From Acidianus infernus (lineage in GTDB: Archaea > Thermoproteota > Thermoprotei_A > Sulfolobales > Sulfolobaceae): a DNA stretch of 64,000 nucleotides. Each line of letters begins with the position of its first letter. The stretch's first letter is position 1. The stretch covers positions 718,001-782,000 of the forward strand of contig NZ_WFIY01000004.1 in NCBI RefSeq assembly GCF_009729545.1. The letters run 5' to 3'. The notes beneath the pieces are model-generated. The model did not search any database. It was not told the DNA's origin and was given only the letters and a program-made list of their open reading frames with translations. Positions 11,577 through 20,251 of the stretch are shown here, in pieces. The position numbers were made by a program, and so were the translations under genes.

Positions 11577-12227
11577 TTATAAATTCTTTATTTTGTTATG
11601 ATTTTTATATATCAAATGAACTTCCTCTTTGCATTCACAAATTTTAACATCTTCTAGATCTAACTTTGGAGAGTTTTTGCCTAGAAATCCCTCACCATTA
11701 GCTAAACTTACACCATTTCCGAATATTCTCGGAGATATAGTTATTCTTAGCTCATCAAAGCAATTTTCTTTAATTACGCTCCATATTAATTTCCCACCAC
11801 CTTCTATCATAACTTTATGTACATTAAAGTTAGACTCCAGGTCATTCATTACATTACATATGTTAAAGTTATCTAACTTTCTTATTATGACTCCTTTTTC
11901 TTTTAGCTTATTTTCGATATCTTTATTCTCAGAACTATTAGAAGTATATATTATAGTCTGAGGTGGTATATTAAATATTTTATAGTTTATATCAAAATTT
12001 AGGCTATTAGATATTATCACTCTAATGGGATTTTTTCCATGGGCATATTTTAAAGTTAGAGAAGGATTATCTATACGTACAGTATTTCCTCCTATCATTA
12101 TAGCATCAACTTCAGATCTAAGAATATGTTGGCGCACTTTATCGTATTTACAGCTTAGTTCACTATAGTAATCTTTTGATGCTAATTTTCCATCAATTGT
12201 TATAGTAGAGAAAATGATTACATACAT
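11577..12227 (-). CDS. arfC: 2,5-diamino-6-ribosylamino-pyrimidinone 5'-phosphate reductase
   Basis: NADPH-dependent reductase of the archaeal riboflavin pathway, related to the C-terminal half of bacterial RibD and to yeast Rib7. The 216-residue chain starts MYVIIFSTITIDGKLAS and contains DAIMIGGNTVRIDNPSLTL, the hallmark substrate and NADPH region, then VMIEGGGKLIWS and RIFGNG. It acts between ArfB and the deaminase. The other riboflavin genes are 32 kb away, at 42.9-46.3 kb. It is the last gene of a minus-strand run with the two short genes upstream, from which it is separated by only 3 bp. Confidence 0.88.
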   Translation of the reverse strand: MYVIIFSTITIDGKLASKDYYSELSCKYDKVRQHILRSEVDAIMIGGNTVRIDNPSLTLKYAHGKNPIRVIISNSLNFDINYKIFNIPPQTIIYTSNSSENKDIENKLKEKGVIIRKLDNFNICNVMNDLESNFNVHKVMIEGGGKLIWSVIKENCFDELRITISPRIFGNGVSLANGEGFLGKNSPKLDLEDVKICECKEEVHLIYKNHNKIKNL

Positions 12228-12230
12228 TTT

Positions 12231-12392
12231 TCATCTTATGACTTGCAGTCCTTTAAACCATACGCGTATATTACATACATTACGAGTTTTACATTCCACA
12301 CAGCAACGATAACAAACATTAATCTTTTTTACACTACAGTATTTTACTTCCCTTAATTCTCCACAAGAATCACAAATCTGCTCATAAACCAT
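12231..12392 (-). CDS. Small cysteine-rich (zinc-ribbon-like) protein, unknown function
   Basis: The protein has 53 residues with eight cysteines. They include CDSCG near the N-terminus and a cluster CYRCCVEC, suggesting one or two zinc sites. I do not recognise a family. The ATG at 12392 is preceded by GTGAT at 4 nt, a better start than an in-frame codon at 12413 that would overlap the upstream gene. It lies between the degenerate beta-lactamase-fold gene and arfC in a tight minus-strand run, so the three are likely on one transcript. A role as a small nucleic-acid-binding or partner protein is possible but unsupported. Confidence 0.6.
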   Translation of the reverse strand: MVYEQICDSCGELREVKYCSVKKINVCYRCCVECKTRNVCNIRVWFKGLQVIR

Positions 12393-12397
12393 TTTTA

Positions 12398-12901
12398 TCA
12401 CGCCTTTATACAACCATTAACTCCACATATGTATTTAACTTCATTGCCATATGGTGAAAGGGTTTTATTATTTCCTACAAAAAGAAAACCCTTCCATTTG
12501 ATTATAACTGAGCCGCTTGTGGGTACTTTAGAATTAATTATTTTAATATTATCAACATAATTTATGTATCCCTTTAACTCTACCGATACGTTTACAGGAG
12601 TATAAGTTAGATTATTACATTCACCGTGCCTTATATTAACGGAGTCCGGATAATGAGCGATTATCCTAGTTCCCAATGTTTGATAAATATACCAAGCACC
12701 TCCACTCACAGATTTACAACAACTAGTTAAGAAAAGATACATAGGTTTTTTACCTTTTGTTATTTCTAGAATATCCATCAGTTCAGAATTTCCTATATTT
12801 TCTTTACTATCTATTATAAAAAAGTTATTCTCGTACGTGTTTATTATATACATTTCATTATCAATTGTATATACTCCGTTTCCTAAATACGCGAACGTCA
12901 T
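12398..12901 (-). CDS. Degenerate metallo-beta-lactamase-fold protein, metal site lost
   Basis: The 167 residues look like a minimal metallo-beta-lactamase fold. LFLTSCCKSVSGGAWYI lines up with the family's THxHxDHxGGA: the flanking T59, G67, G68 and A69 are kept, but the metal ligands are S60, C62, S64 and V65 instead of H, H, D and H. Downstream, GTRIIAHYPDSVNIRHG matches the usual alternating strand region, and SGSVIIKWKGFLFVGN resembles HTPGS...LFVGD. Hydrolase activity is therefore unlikely; a structural, sensing or binding role is an inference. The stop overlaps nothing, but the start overlaps the upstream phosphoribosyltransferase gene by 4 bp, so they are translationally coupled. Confidence 0.6.
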   Translation of the reverse strand: MTFAYLGNGVYTIDNEMYIINTYENNFFIIDSKENIGNSELMDILEITKGKKPMYLFLTSCCKSVSGGAWYIYQTLGTRIIAHYPDSVNIRHGECNNLTYTPVNVSVELKGYINYVDNIKIINSKVPTSGSVIIKWKGFLFVGNNKTLSPYGNEVKYICGVNGCIKA

Positions 12902-13611
12902 ATGTTAAATATCACTTGAATATTCTCGTCTTTAAGATACTTTATATTATCTAAATTGCCTACCAAGACTAATATTCCTACTACTCTGGCGCCTGCTTTT
13001 TGAAGAAGCTTTATAGAAGAGCTTATAGTTTTACCCGACTTAATTACATCATCAACAATTAATATTCTATCGTTTTTCCTTATCAAGTCCTTCCTTAAAT
13101 ATATATTATTTACTACACTATCAGTTTCCTTTAGGCTTTCTTCATAATATTCTAGGTTAATGGAGTCTTTATGCTTTTTAGCTATTAATAGTGGTTTATC
13201 TAAAATTAAGGACGCGATAGTAGCGAAGGGCACTCCGTTAGTAGCTATACTAAAGATCTTGTCAACTGCATCTTGTTGTAATACTTTTGTAAGATACAGT
13301 TCTAAAAGTAATTTTAATAAATTTGGATAAAGCAATAATTGTGAGGAATCTATATATCCATCTTCAAGGACTTTGATCTTATTTCTGAAAAATTTTAGTA
13401 AAAACTCCTTATTTTTAACTTTTGAAATTATTTCCATACTTTGCACATCACTTGGGACAGTATTTCCATTTACGTATCTACAAATAAGTGTTTCTTGAAT
13501 TCCAAAAATTTCAGACAATTCTCTATATGTATATGAATTTTTCAATTCTCTAAGTATGTCTATAGCTAATAATCGATTTCTAATTTCCTTATCCTTACTA
13601 ACTTTAATCAT
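12898..13611 (-). CDS. HTH-phosphoribosyltransferase regulator (GfcR/PurR-like)
   Basis: The 237-residue protein has an N-terminal helix-turn-helix (about residues 20-55, YRELSEIFGIQETLICRYV) joined to a type I phosphoribosyltransferase domain with the PRPP motif ILIVDDVIKSGKT (about residues 182-194). This layout is that of orotate-PRTase-like archaeal regulators such as haloarchaeal GfcR, and of bacterial PurR. It may bind DNA in response to PRPP or a sugar phosphate, or be a working transferase. The downstream degenerate beta-lactamase-fold gene overlaps by 4 bp. The targets are unknown; purine, pyrimidine or central carbon genes are candidates by family analogy only. Confidence 0.75.
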   Translation of the reverse strand: MIKVSKDKEIRNRLLAIDILRELKNSYTYRELSEIFGIQETLICRYVNGNTVPSDVQSMEIISKVKNKEFLLKFFRNKIKVLEDGYIDSSQLLLYPNLLKLLLELYLTKVLQQDAVDKIFSIATNGVPFATIASLILDKPLLIAKKHKDSINLEYYEESLKETDSVVNNIYLRKDLIRKNDRILIVDDVIKSGKTISSSIKLLQKAGARVVGILVLVGNLDNIKYLKDENIQVIFNI

Positions 13612-13637
13612 TTTATCTTCCCCGACTCATATTACAT

Positions 13638-13688
13638 GGATGAGCTACAACTTAAGTGCTGAAAAATGATGAGAGACCCACGCCGCGA
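13638..13688 (+). ncRNA. Possible C/D box sRNA, imperfect terminal boxes
   Basis: In the gap between gatB and the PRTase gene the plus strand reads a C-like GGATGA (13638-13643), a D' box CTGA (13659-13662), a 3-nt spacer and a perfect C' box ATGATGA (13666-13672). A 12-nt stretch and a poor D box (GCGA, 13685-13688) follow. The inner pair is exactly spaced as in archaeal guides, but the outer pair is weak and the first guide is 15 nt. It is antisense to the gatB 3' flank. Confidence 0.25.
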
Positions 13689-15107
13689 TTAAATATTCTG
13701 AAGCTTTTCTTTTAGTAATTGGTTAGTTAAATACGGATCGGCCTTACCTCTAGTCTTCTTCATTACCTTGCCGACAAGATAGTTTATAACTTTAGGATCC
13801 TTTTTAGCCGCAAGTGCAGCATCTTTATCTTCTTCTAATACCTCGTCGATTATTTTTTCTAAATAATCTTTATCACTAATCACATTTAATTTTTCTTTTT
13901 CAATTATTTCCCTTGGATTTTTACCTTCAAGGATTATTTGAGGTAAAATTTCCTTTAAGATCTTTATTGAGATTATACCTTTATCCATCATATTCATAAG
14001 TTCTGCTAAAGCTTCTGGAGTAGCTTTTGAATCGCTAACCCTTAGGTTTTTATCATTTATCCATCTTAAATAATCATTTATTATAACATTTGCCAATTTT
14101 TTATAGTTGTTATATAATTTCGCCGTTCTCTCGAATAAGTCAGCAAGTGCCTTGTCGGAGACTAAAACTTCAGCATCGTATTCAGTAATTCCGTACATTT
14201 CTACCATTCTTTTTATTCTAGCATCTGGAAGCTCTGGCATAGATTCTTTTACTTTTCTAATATAATCCTCAGTTATTTGATATGGGGGTAAATCTGGATC
14301 TGGAAAATATCTGTAATCCTCTTCAGATTCCTTTAACCTTATTGGAACTGTAACTTTCCTTTCTGCATCCCAGTGTCTAGTTTCTCTAGTTACCTTTAAT
14401 CCTTGCGCAATGGCCGCTTTTTGTCTCGCGACTTCGTATTTTATCGCATCTTCCACATCTCTAATAGATCCAACGTTCTTTACTTCTACTCTTTCACCTC
14501 CCTCAACCGAAACGTTAACGTCGGCTCTCATGGAACCTTCAATTTCGCAATTACATACATCTAAGTGCTCCAATATTGATCTTAATTTATTTAGAAATTC
14601 TCTAGCTTCTTTAGGCTGTTCAATATCGGGTTCTGTTACTATTTCTAGTAATCCAATTCCAGATCTATTATAATCCAGGAGCGTATATTTACTAGTCAGC
14701 ATTGATCCAGAAGGATAAATTGATTTTGCGGGATCTTCTTCTATGTTTATCCTCCTTATTCTTATTTTTTTATTACCTATATTGAGATATCCAGCTTTAG
14801 CTATTGCCATACTACCTGGGCCATCATATTGGGAAATCTGATAATTTTTTGCCATATCAGGATAAAAATAATGTTTTCTACTGAATATCAAATACGGCGC
14901 TATTTCGCAATTAAGAGCTATTGCTACCATTACTGCTTTTTTGAGTGCCTCTTCATTCAATACCGGTATTGCACCAGGTAAACCTAAGCAAACTGGACAA
15001 ACTACAGTGTTTGGTTCTTTTCCTACATAATCTGTAGGGCAAGAGCAAAATAATTTAGTTTTTAATGAATTCAAATGAATGTGAACTTCCAGACCTATCT
15101 TTGGCAT
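13689..15107 (-). CDS. gatB: Asp/Glu-tRNA amidotransferase subunit B
   Basis: Activates mischarged Asp-tRNA(Asn) (and possibly Glu-tRNA(Gln)) for amidation in the GatCAB complex. The protein begins MPKIGLEVHIHLNS and contains CSCPTDY and CPVCLGLPGAIPVLN, the YFYPDMAKNYQISQYD segment, and a C-terminal helical YqeY-like tail. I place the start at 15107, where GTGAT lies 5 nt upstream. An in-frame ATG at 15149 would add 14 atypical residues and overlap cytidine deaminase. gatA and gatC are not in the window. The operon order is upp, cdd, gatB on the minus strand. Confidence 0.93.
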   Translation of the reverse strand: MPKIGLEVHIHLNSLKTKLFCSCPTDYVGKEPNTVVCPVCLGLPGAIPVLNEEALKKAVMVAIALNCEIAPYLIFSRKHYFYPDMAKNYQISQYDGPGSMAIAKAGYLNIGNKKIRIRRINIEEDPAKSIYPSGSMLTSKYTLLDYNRSGIGLLEIVTEPDIEQPKEAREFLNKLRSILEHLDVCNCEIEGSMRADVNVSVEGGERVEVKNVGSIRDVEDAIKYEVARQKAAIAQGLKVTRETRHWDAERKVTVPIRLKESEEDYRYFPDPDLPPYQITEDYIRKVKESMPELPDARIKRMVEMYGITEYDAEVLVSDKALADLFERTAKLYNNYKKLANVIINDYLRWINDKNLRVSDSKATPEALAELMNMMDKGIISIKILKEILPQIILEGKNPREIIEKEKLNVISDKDYLEKIIDEVLEEDKDAALAAKKDPKVINYLVGKVMKKTRGKADPYLTNQLLKEKLQNI

Positions 15108-15117
15108 TTTTATCACT

Positions 15118-15513
15118 CTATAACCTAAATGCATGCGGTAATAAATCATTTAACTTAAATCTTATCACGTTACCATCCTTATCAAGCGTTATAACTTCCA
15201 TATTTTCAGAGAATTCTGCTAAGACTTGTCTACAAGCTCCACAAGGCATTATGCCTTTTCCGTCAGAGGTTATTACTGCGATCTTTTTAAATTTCCTATA
15301 TCCATTACTGACTGCATTAAAAACTGCAACTCTTTCTGCACATATTGATAGACCGTACGATGAATTCTCTATATTAGTTCCAGTGAACGTTTTGCCGTCA
15401 TCAGTAACTATCACGGCACCAACATGTATATTCGAATATGGAGCATAAGAGTTTCTTGCGGCATTTTTAGCAATTTCCAATAATTTTTCATCCGAAAGAT
15501 CTGTCTCCTGCAT
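15118..15513 (-). CDS. cdd: Cytidine deaminase
   Basis: Salvages cytidine and deoxycytidine to uridine and deoxyuridine. At 131 residues it is the usual small tetrameric type. The zinc ligands are C58 in SICAER (E60 is the proton shuttle) and C91 and C94 in MPCGACRQVL. It overlaps uracil phosphoribosyltransferase by 26 bp, so the two pyrimidine-salvage genes are coupled. gatB follows after about 10 bp. Confidence 0.95.
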   Translation of the reverse strand: MQETDLSDEKLLEIAKNAARNSYAPYSNIHVGAVIVTDDGKTFTGTNIENSSYGLSICAERVAVFNAVSNGYRKFKKIAVITSDGKGIMPCGACRQVLAEFSENMEVITLDKDGNVIRFKLNDLLPHAFRL

Positions 15514-16138
15514 CTCCTAACCCTGGAACTATGTAACCTTTATTATTCAGTTCAGGATCTATCGATATTGTGAAAAAGTATACTTGTGGATATAATTCTA
15601 GAATTCTTTTAACTCCGTACTCGGACGCTATTACTGAAGCAATATAAATTCTTTTAGGTTCTTCTTTTGCAACTTTTTCCAGAACTTTTAGCATTGTACT
15701 TGAAGTAGCTACCATTGGATCACTTATTATCACATTATCTATACCTTTCCTTATTTTTGGAATTTTTTCATAGAAAATTTCTACTTCCATTTCCTTAGGT
15801 GGTTCTTTTCCTTCAAATTCTTTCCTTCTTGCGGTCACTACGCCTTGCCTAGCGGCAGGAAAGGCTTTAAGTAATCCCTCAACTAGTGGAGTTGCCGCTC
15901 TTAGTATATTTATAATAATCACGTTTTCTAAATCGTAAATTCTAACTCCTTTAGTTTTTACTCCTAGCGGAGTTTCTACTTCTATTATTTCGTAATCCAT
16001 TGTGTTAGCTATTTCATAACCTATTAACCTTCCTAATCTTACTAATCCTTTTCTGAAATTAATTTGATCTGTATCTTTATTTCTTATTTGTGTTAATATA
16101 TGTAAAGAAAGGGGGGATGATAATAAAAATAGAGGCAT
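15488..16138 (-). CDS. upp: Uracil phosphoribosyltransferase
   Basis: Makes UMP from uracil and PRPP. The 216-residue protein has the PRPP-binding region VIISDPMVATSSTM and the C-terminal uracil-binding signature GYIVPGLGDAGDR. In Sulfolobus this enzyme is under allosteric control by GTP and CTP (family knowledge). It starts 4 bp after the S28e stop codon and overlaps cdd at its 3' end, forming a pyrimidine salvage pair inside a minus-strand operon led by the ribosomal gene. Confidence 0.95.
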   Translation of the reverse strand: MPLFLLSSPLSLHILTQIRNKDTDQINFRKGLVRLGRLIGYEIANTMDYEIIEVETPLGVKTKGVRIYDLENVIIINILRAATPLVEGLLKAFPAARQGVVTARRKEFEGKEPPKEMEVEIFYEKIPKIRKGIDNVIISDPMVATSSTMLKVLEKVAKEEPKRIYIASVIASEYGVKRILELYPQVYFFTISIDPELNNKGYIVPGLGDAGDRSFG

Positions 16139-16142
16139 GAAT

Positions 16143-16388
16143 TTACCTCTTTGTGGTTAACTTTCTTGCTTCTCTTTCTGTCTCTCTAAGAATTACTATA
16201 TCTCCTAATCTTACTGGTCCCTTTATATTTCTTGTTAATATTCTTCCCTTATCTCTACCTTCTAAAACTCTAACTCTAACTTGTGTTACTTCTCCAGTTA
16301 CTCCAGTTCTATCCAATATTTGTATAACTTCTGCAGGGAATCCAAACTCTTCTATTATGGGTGACGTTTCAGCTTTTTTCTCACTCAT
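16143..16388 (-). CDS. rps28e: 30S ribosomal protein S28e
   Basis: Small-subunit protein shared by archaea and eukaryotes. The short basic beta-barrel chain shows VTQVRVRVLEGRDKGRILTR and ends LRETEREARKL, diagnostic for S28e. The ATG at 16388 (MSEKKAETSP) is preferred over an in-frame TTG at 16394. An AT-rich box at about 16401-16410 suggests a leaderless or nearly leaderless mRNA. It is divergent from L24e, and the 67 bp between the two starts hold both promoters. Confidence 0.94.
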   Translation of the reverse strand: MSEKKAETSPIIEEFGFPAEVIQILDRTGVTGEVTQVRVRVLEGRDKGRILTRNIKGPVRLGDIVILRETEREARKLTTKR

Positions 16389-16406
16389 ATCCAATCAGTA
16401 TAATAA

Positions 16407-16439
<33 letters not shown>

Positions 16440-16455
16440 ATTTAAGTGGGTAAAA

Positions 16456-16644
16456 ATGCCTCCAGTAACTCACAAGTGCAGTTTTTGTGGAAAAGAGATA
16501 AGGCCAGGAACAGGGTTAATGTATGTCATGAATGATGGTACAATTTTATGGTTCTGTTCTAGTAAATGTAGAAAATATATGCTAAAATATCATAAAGATC
16601 CGAGAAAGCTAAAGTGGACGACCTCGTATATGAGGGTTAGGTAA
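16456..16644 (+). CDS. rpl24e: 50S ribosomal protein L24e
   Basis: A zinc-ribbon large-subunit protein of 62 residues: CSFCGKEIRPG at the N-terminus and FCSSKCRKYML further on give the four cysteines. The ATG at 16456 is preceded by GTGGG and by a TATA-like ACTTAAATACTT about 30 bp upstream. The frame stays open for 100 codons before this, but that extension is antisense to S28e and not part of the protein. The Ndk start overlaps the stop by one base (TAATG). Confidence 0.95.
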   Translation: MPPVTHKCSFCGKEIRPGTGLMYVMNDGTILWFCSSKCRKYMLKYHKDPRKLKWTTSYMRVR

Positions 16645-17081
16645 TGGTAAGTCAATTAGAATTTGTAATGATAAAACCTGATGGAGTAAAAAGAAGATTA
16701 ATAGGAGAGATAATTTCTAGGTTTGAAAAGAGAGGGCTTAATATTATAGCAATGAAGATGGTAAGAATTTCTAGAGAAACTGCGGAAAAATTGTATGAAG
16801 AACATAAAGGCAAGTCTTTCTTCGAGGATTTGATTTCTTATATAACTTCTGGTCCAGTGGTATGTATGGTAATAGAAGGAGACGAAGCTGTAAGCGTTAT
16901 AAGGAAAATGATAGGAGCTACTGATCCTAAAGAAGCTCTTCCTGGAACTATTAGGGGAGATTATGCGTTAAGTAAAGCAGAAAACGTAATACATGCATCG
17001 GATTCTCCAGAGAAAGCTAAGAAAGAAATGTCTCTATTTTTCGAGGAAACGGAGTTACAGCTTAATACCCAAACCGTATAA
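16644..17081 (+). CDS. ndk: Nucleoside diphosphate kinase
   Basis: Transfers the gamma-phosphate of ATP to other NDPs through a phosphohistidine. The 145-residue chain has KPDGVKRRLIGEI near the N-terminus and the active-site NVIHASDSP with His117. The start overlaps the L24e stop codon by one base, so the ribosomal gene and ndk are translated in series. The 3' end overlaps the convergent aIF5B gene by 27 bp. Confidence 0.97.
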   Translation: MVSQLEFVMIKPDGVKRRLIGEIISRFEKRGLNIIAMKMVRISRETAEKLYEEHKGKSFFEDLISYITSGPVVCMVIEGDEAVSVIRKMIGATDPKEALPGTIRGDYALSKAENVIHASDSPEKAKKEMSLFFEETELQLNTQTV

Positions 17082-18848
17082 AGGATCTTCCACTCTTTTT
17101 ATCTTAATAATTTCTTGTATTACCTCTTTCATGTCGTCAGTTATTGTATCTTTATAATTATTAACTAGAATTTCTAAATCTTCTTTAGGTACATCAGTAT
17201 AAAGTACATCTCCTTCATTTATTTGCCTTCCAACCATTACATTTCCCTTTATTGAAATAGCAACTTCCATACCTTTTGTAGCTTTATCTAAAGATTTTTT
17301 ATTATCTTGGATTTGTAGTATTTCGCCAACTTTTCTACCGTCATCCTTTATTAACGGGAATTTAGGTTTTATTACTCCTCCCTCTACTTCAACTCCAACT
17401 ATCGCCGGATCGCTTCTTCTAAACACGAAACCTGGTAAAATCTTTATTTTACCTGGTAGAATTAAACTATCATACGTTCTCCTTTTCTTCCTTTCTCTTA
17501 CATCATTAATGTATTTTTCTACTTCATCTATTAATTGATATATTATATCATTGTAAATTATCTTAACCTTTGAAGTATCAAGATTTCCTATAGGTTTAAC
17601 TCTAAATGCGGCTATTATACCATATTCTTCCTCTTCTTTCCCTGCTAACTCCGCTTCCACTATATCTCTTTTAGTTATAGGTCCAATATCCGCAAGCCTT
17701 ACTGGTATTCCTCTTTTCTCTAGTGCTGTAACAATGGATTCTAATACTCCTAAGCTATCAGCTTTTACTACTATTCCTTTTACATCTTTAGCGAATCTTA
17801 TTTTTGATAATTCCTCCTCAATAAGTTTCTTATATTCGTCTATTTTGCTTTCATTTTCAGCAACATATAGCGGAGATCCAGCTAATGCTTCCTCTAGATT
17901 TGGAGCCGAAATTTTAACACCAGCTGCAGCAGGTACTTCATCTACAGATCTATAGCCGGTTTTTGCAAGTCTCATATCTTGTAATGGTGCAGGAAGTAAT
18001 ATTCCCCTCACCTTAGTTACAATAATTCCATTCAGCCCTCCAACAACTATGGTATCATTCTTATGTAAAATTCCATCATAAATAATTACATCTATAGTAT
18101 GTCCTATACCAGGATCTTCCTTAACTTCTAAAACTACACCTTTGGCTGGTCCTTCTACGAACTTTAATTTACCTTGCATGTAACGTTGTGTTAAGCCGGC
18201 TAGTATTGCTAATAATTCTGGTATTCCTTCTCCGGTTTTTCCAGAAACTGGAACAATTGCTACATATTTTGTGAAATCTCTAATCCTATCAAATCTATCA
18301 GCATTAAAATTCTCTGATGCCAATTGTATTACAAGGTTGTAAATAAGTTCATCTAATTTTTTCTGAACTACAGGGCTTTGCTTTTGTAAACTAAAAAGAA
18401 ACGGTTCATTTTCATTAGGTTTCCAGCCCGGTATACGGTCTATCTTATTTGCCGCTACTAAAAATGGAACTTTTTTCTCTTTTAAAATCTCTATTGATTC
18501 ATAAGTTTGTTTTTGAAATCCTTCCATAATATCTACTACTAAAATTGCTATATCCGCAACGCTACCACCTCTTCTTCTAAGATTAGAGAATAATTCATGC
18601 CCTGGAGTATCTATAAAAAGTAGACCAGGAATTTCTAGCTTTATAGGTATAATATTCTTTAATGGTTCTGCTATTTTTGATATTACTGATGTAGGGACAA
18701 AGCTAGCTCCAACTTCTTGCGTCATTTCTCCAGGCTCTTTTTTAACCATCGCAGTACCTCTTATTTTATCTAACAAAGTTGTTTTTCCATGATCAACGTG
18801 CCCTAGAACAACTACTATTGGCTGCCTTAATTTAGGCAAATTTATCAC
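17055..18848 (-). CDS. infB: Translation initiation factor aIF5B (IF-2 homologue)
   Basis: GTPase that promotes subunit joining and initiator tRNA positioning. GHVDHGKTT (residues 16-24), the switch II DTPGHE and NKID are visible. Domain II follows, then the C-terminal tRNA-binding domain. At about 595 residues it lacks the long N-terminal tail of eukaryotic eIF5B, as archaeal forms do. The longest frame begins with GTG at 18848, but the TTG at 18839 sits about 6 nt after GGTGAT and is a better start (MPKLRQPIVVV). It is divergent from the malic enzyme gene. Confidence 0.95.
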   Translation of the reverse strand: MINLPKLRQPIVVVLGHVDHGKTTLLDKIRGTAMVKKEPGEMTQEVGASFVPTSVISKIAEPLKNIIPIKLEIPGLLFIDTPGHELFSNLRRRGGSVADIAILVVDIMEGFQKQTYESIEILKEKKVPFLVAANKIDRIPGWKPNENEPFLFSLQKQSPVVQKKLDELIYNLVIQLASENFNADRFDRIRDFTKYVAIVPVSGKTGEGIPELLAILAGLTQRYMQGKLKFVEGPAKGVVLEVKEDPGIGHTIDVIIYDGILHKNDTIVVGGLNGIIVTKVRGILLPAPLQDMRLAKTGYRSVDEVPAAAGVKISAPNLEEALAGSPLYVAENESKIDEYKKLIEEELSKIRFAKDVKGIVVKADSLGVLESIVTALEKRGIPVRLADIGPITKRDIVEAELAGKEEEEYGIIAAFRVKPIGNLDTSKVKIIYNDIIYQLIDEVEKYINDVRERKKRRTYDSLILPGKIKILPGFVFRRSDPAIVGVEVEGGVIKPKFPLIKDDGRKVGEILQIQDNKKSLDKATKGMEVAISIKGNVMVGRQINEGDVLYTDVPKEDLEILVNNYKDTITDDMKEVIQEIIKIKRVEDPLYGLGIKL

Positions 18849-18921
18849 CGTGACATAGATTACTTTAATTTTATGTTATTATTTTTAAGCTCACATTCTC
18901 TTGATATAATGGGTTGTAAGT

Positions 18922-20199
18922 TTGGATTATGATAAGTTAGCGATTGAAGTTTCGTCTAAATATAAAGGTAAAATTCAGATATTGCCTAAAGTGCCTATAA
19001 GATCATTAGAAGATTTTGCGGTTTTGTACACTCCTGGAGTTGCTGCAGTTTCCAAAGAAATAAGTAAAAATCCTGACTTATCATTTCAATATACTTATAG
19101 ATGGAATTCAATAGCAGTAGTTACAGATGGTACTAGAGTTTTAGGATTAGGAAATATAGGCCCTGAGGCAGCTATGCCAGTAATGGAAGGTAAAGCATTA
19201 TTATTTAAATATCTTGGCGGTGTTGATGCTATACCATTACCTATAGGTACTAAAGATCCAGATAAAATTATAGAGACTGTAAAAATTTTGGAACCTGCAT
19301 TTGGAGGGATAAACTTAGAAGATATAGAATCTCCCAAATGTTTTTACATATTAGATAAGTTAAGAGAAGAACTTCATATTCCAGTATGGCATGATGATCA
19401 ACAAGGTACTGCTGGAGCTACTTTAGCTGGACTTATTTCAGCGTTAGAGATTGTAGGCAAGTCTCCTACTAAAATTAAGATAGTATTTTATGGAGTAGGA
19501 GCAGCAAATATTGCCACTGCACGTTTATTGAAATCGTACGGAATACCTTATTCTAATATGGTTCTTATTGATACTAAAGGACCATTATATAGAGGAAGAG
19601 AAGATGAGGAAGAAATAAAGAATACTAATCCATGGAAGTACGAGCTACTTAAAGAATCAAATAAGGATAATGTTACAACAGTGGAAAAGGCATTTGAAGG
19701 TGCAGACGTGTTGATAGCGGCTTCAAAGCCTGGACCTCATACTATTGATCCAAAATTAATTTCTAAAATGAATAAAGATGCTATTGTATTCGCTTTAGCA
19801 AATCCTATACCTGAAATATGGCCAGACGAAGCAAAGAAAGCAGGTGCAAGGATTGTTGGAACTGGGAGGAGCGATTTGCCCAATCAAATTAATAATTCGT
19901 TAATATTTCCAGCAGTTTTCAGAGGAGCTTTAGACGTTAGAGCTAAGACTATAACTGACGATATGGTAATAGCTGCAGCTAGGGAACTTTCTGCCTTTGC
20001 TCGAGAAAAAGGTCTTTCAGAGGATTATATTATACCTAAAATGACAGAGTGGGAAGTTTATCCAAGAGTTGCAGCTGCGGTAGGGATCAAAGCTGTACAA
20101 CAAGGAATAGCTAGAGTTAATCTAAGCTATGAAGAAATATATAATAATGCAAGACAGATGATAGAGAACGCTAGAAAGCTACTTGCTTCATTAACTTAA
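18922..20199 (+). CDS. NAD(P)-dependent malic enzyme (malate dehydrogenase, decarboxylating)
   Basis: Oxidatively decarboxylates malate to pyruvate, linking the citric acid cycle to pyruvate. The protein has 425 residues: VLYTPGVAAVSKEI, then VTDGTRVLGLGNIGPEA for substrate and metal binding, VWHDDQQGTAG, and the NAD(P)-binding Rossmann motif FYGVGAANIATAR. The first usable codon is TTG at 18922; an ATG at 18909 is out of frame and stops after seven codons. The short form without an acetyltransferase tail is typical of archaea. Coenzyme preference cannot be decided from the sequence. Confidence 0.93.
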   Translation: MDYDKLAIEVSSKYKGKIQILPKVPIRSLEDFAVLYTPGVAAVSKEISKNPDLSFQYTYRWNSIAVVTDGTRVLGLGNIGPEAAMPVMEGKALLFKYLGGVDAIPLPIGTKDPDKIIETVKILEPAFGGINLEDIESPKCFYILDKLREELHIPVWHDDQQGTAGATLAGLISALEIVGKSPTKIKIVFYGVGAANIATARLLKSYGIPYSNMVLIDTKGPLYRGREDEEEIKNTNPWKYELLKESNKDNVTTVEKAFEGADVLIAASKPGPHTIDPKLISKMNKDAIVFALANPIPEIWPDEAKKAGARIVGTGRSDLPNQINNSLIFPAVFRGALDVRAKTITDDMVIAAARELSAFAREKGLSEDYIIPKMTEWEVYPRVAAAVGIKAVQQGIARVNLSYEEIYNNARQMIENARKLLASLT

Positions 20200-20251
20200 A
20201 CCTTATATATTACATTACAGAAAGCCTTTTTATCTATCAAAGGTGTAGTTC

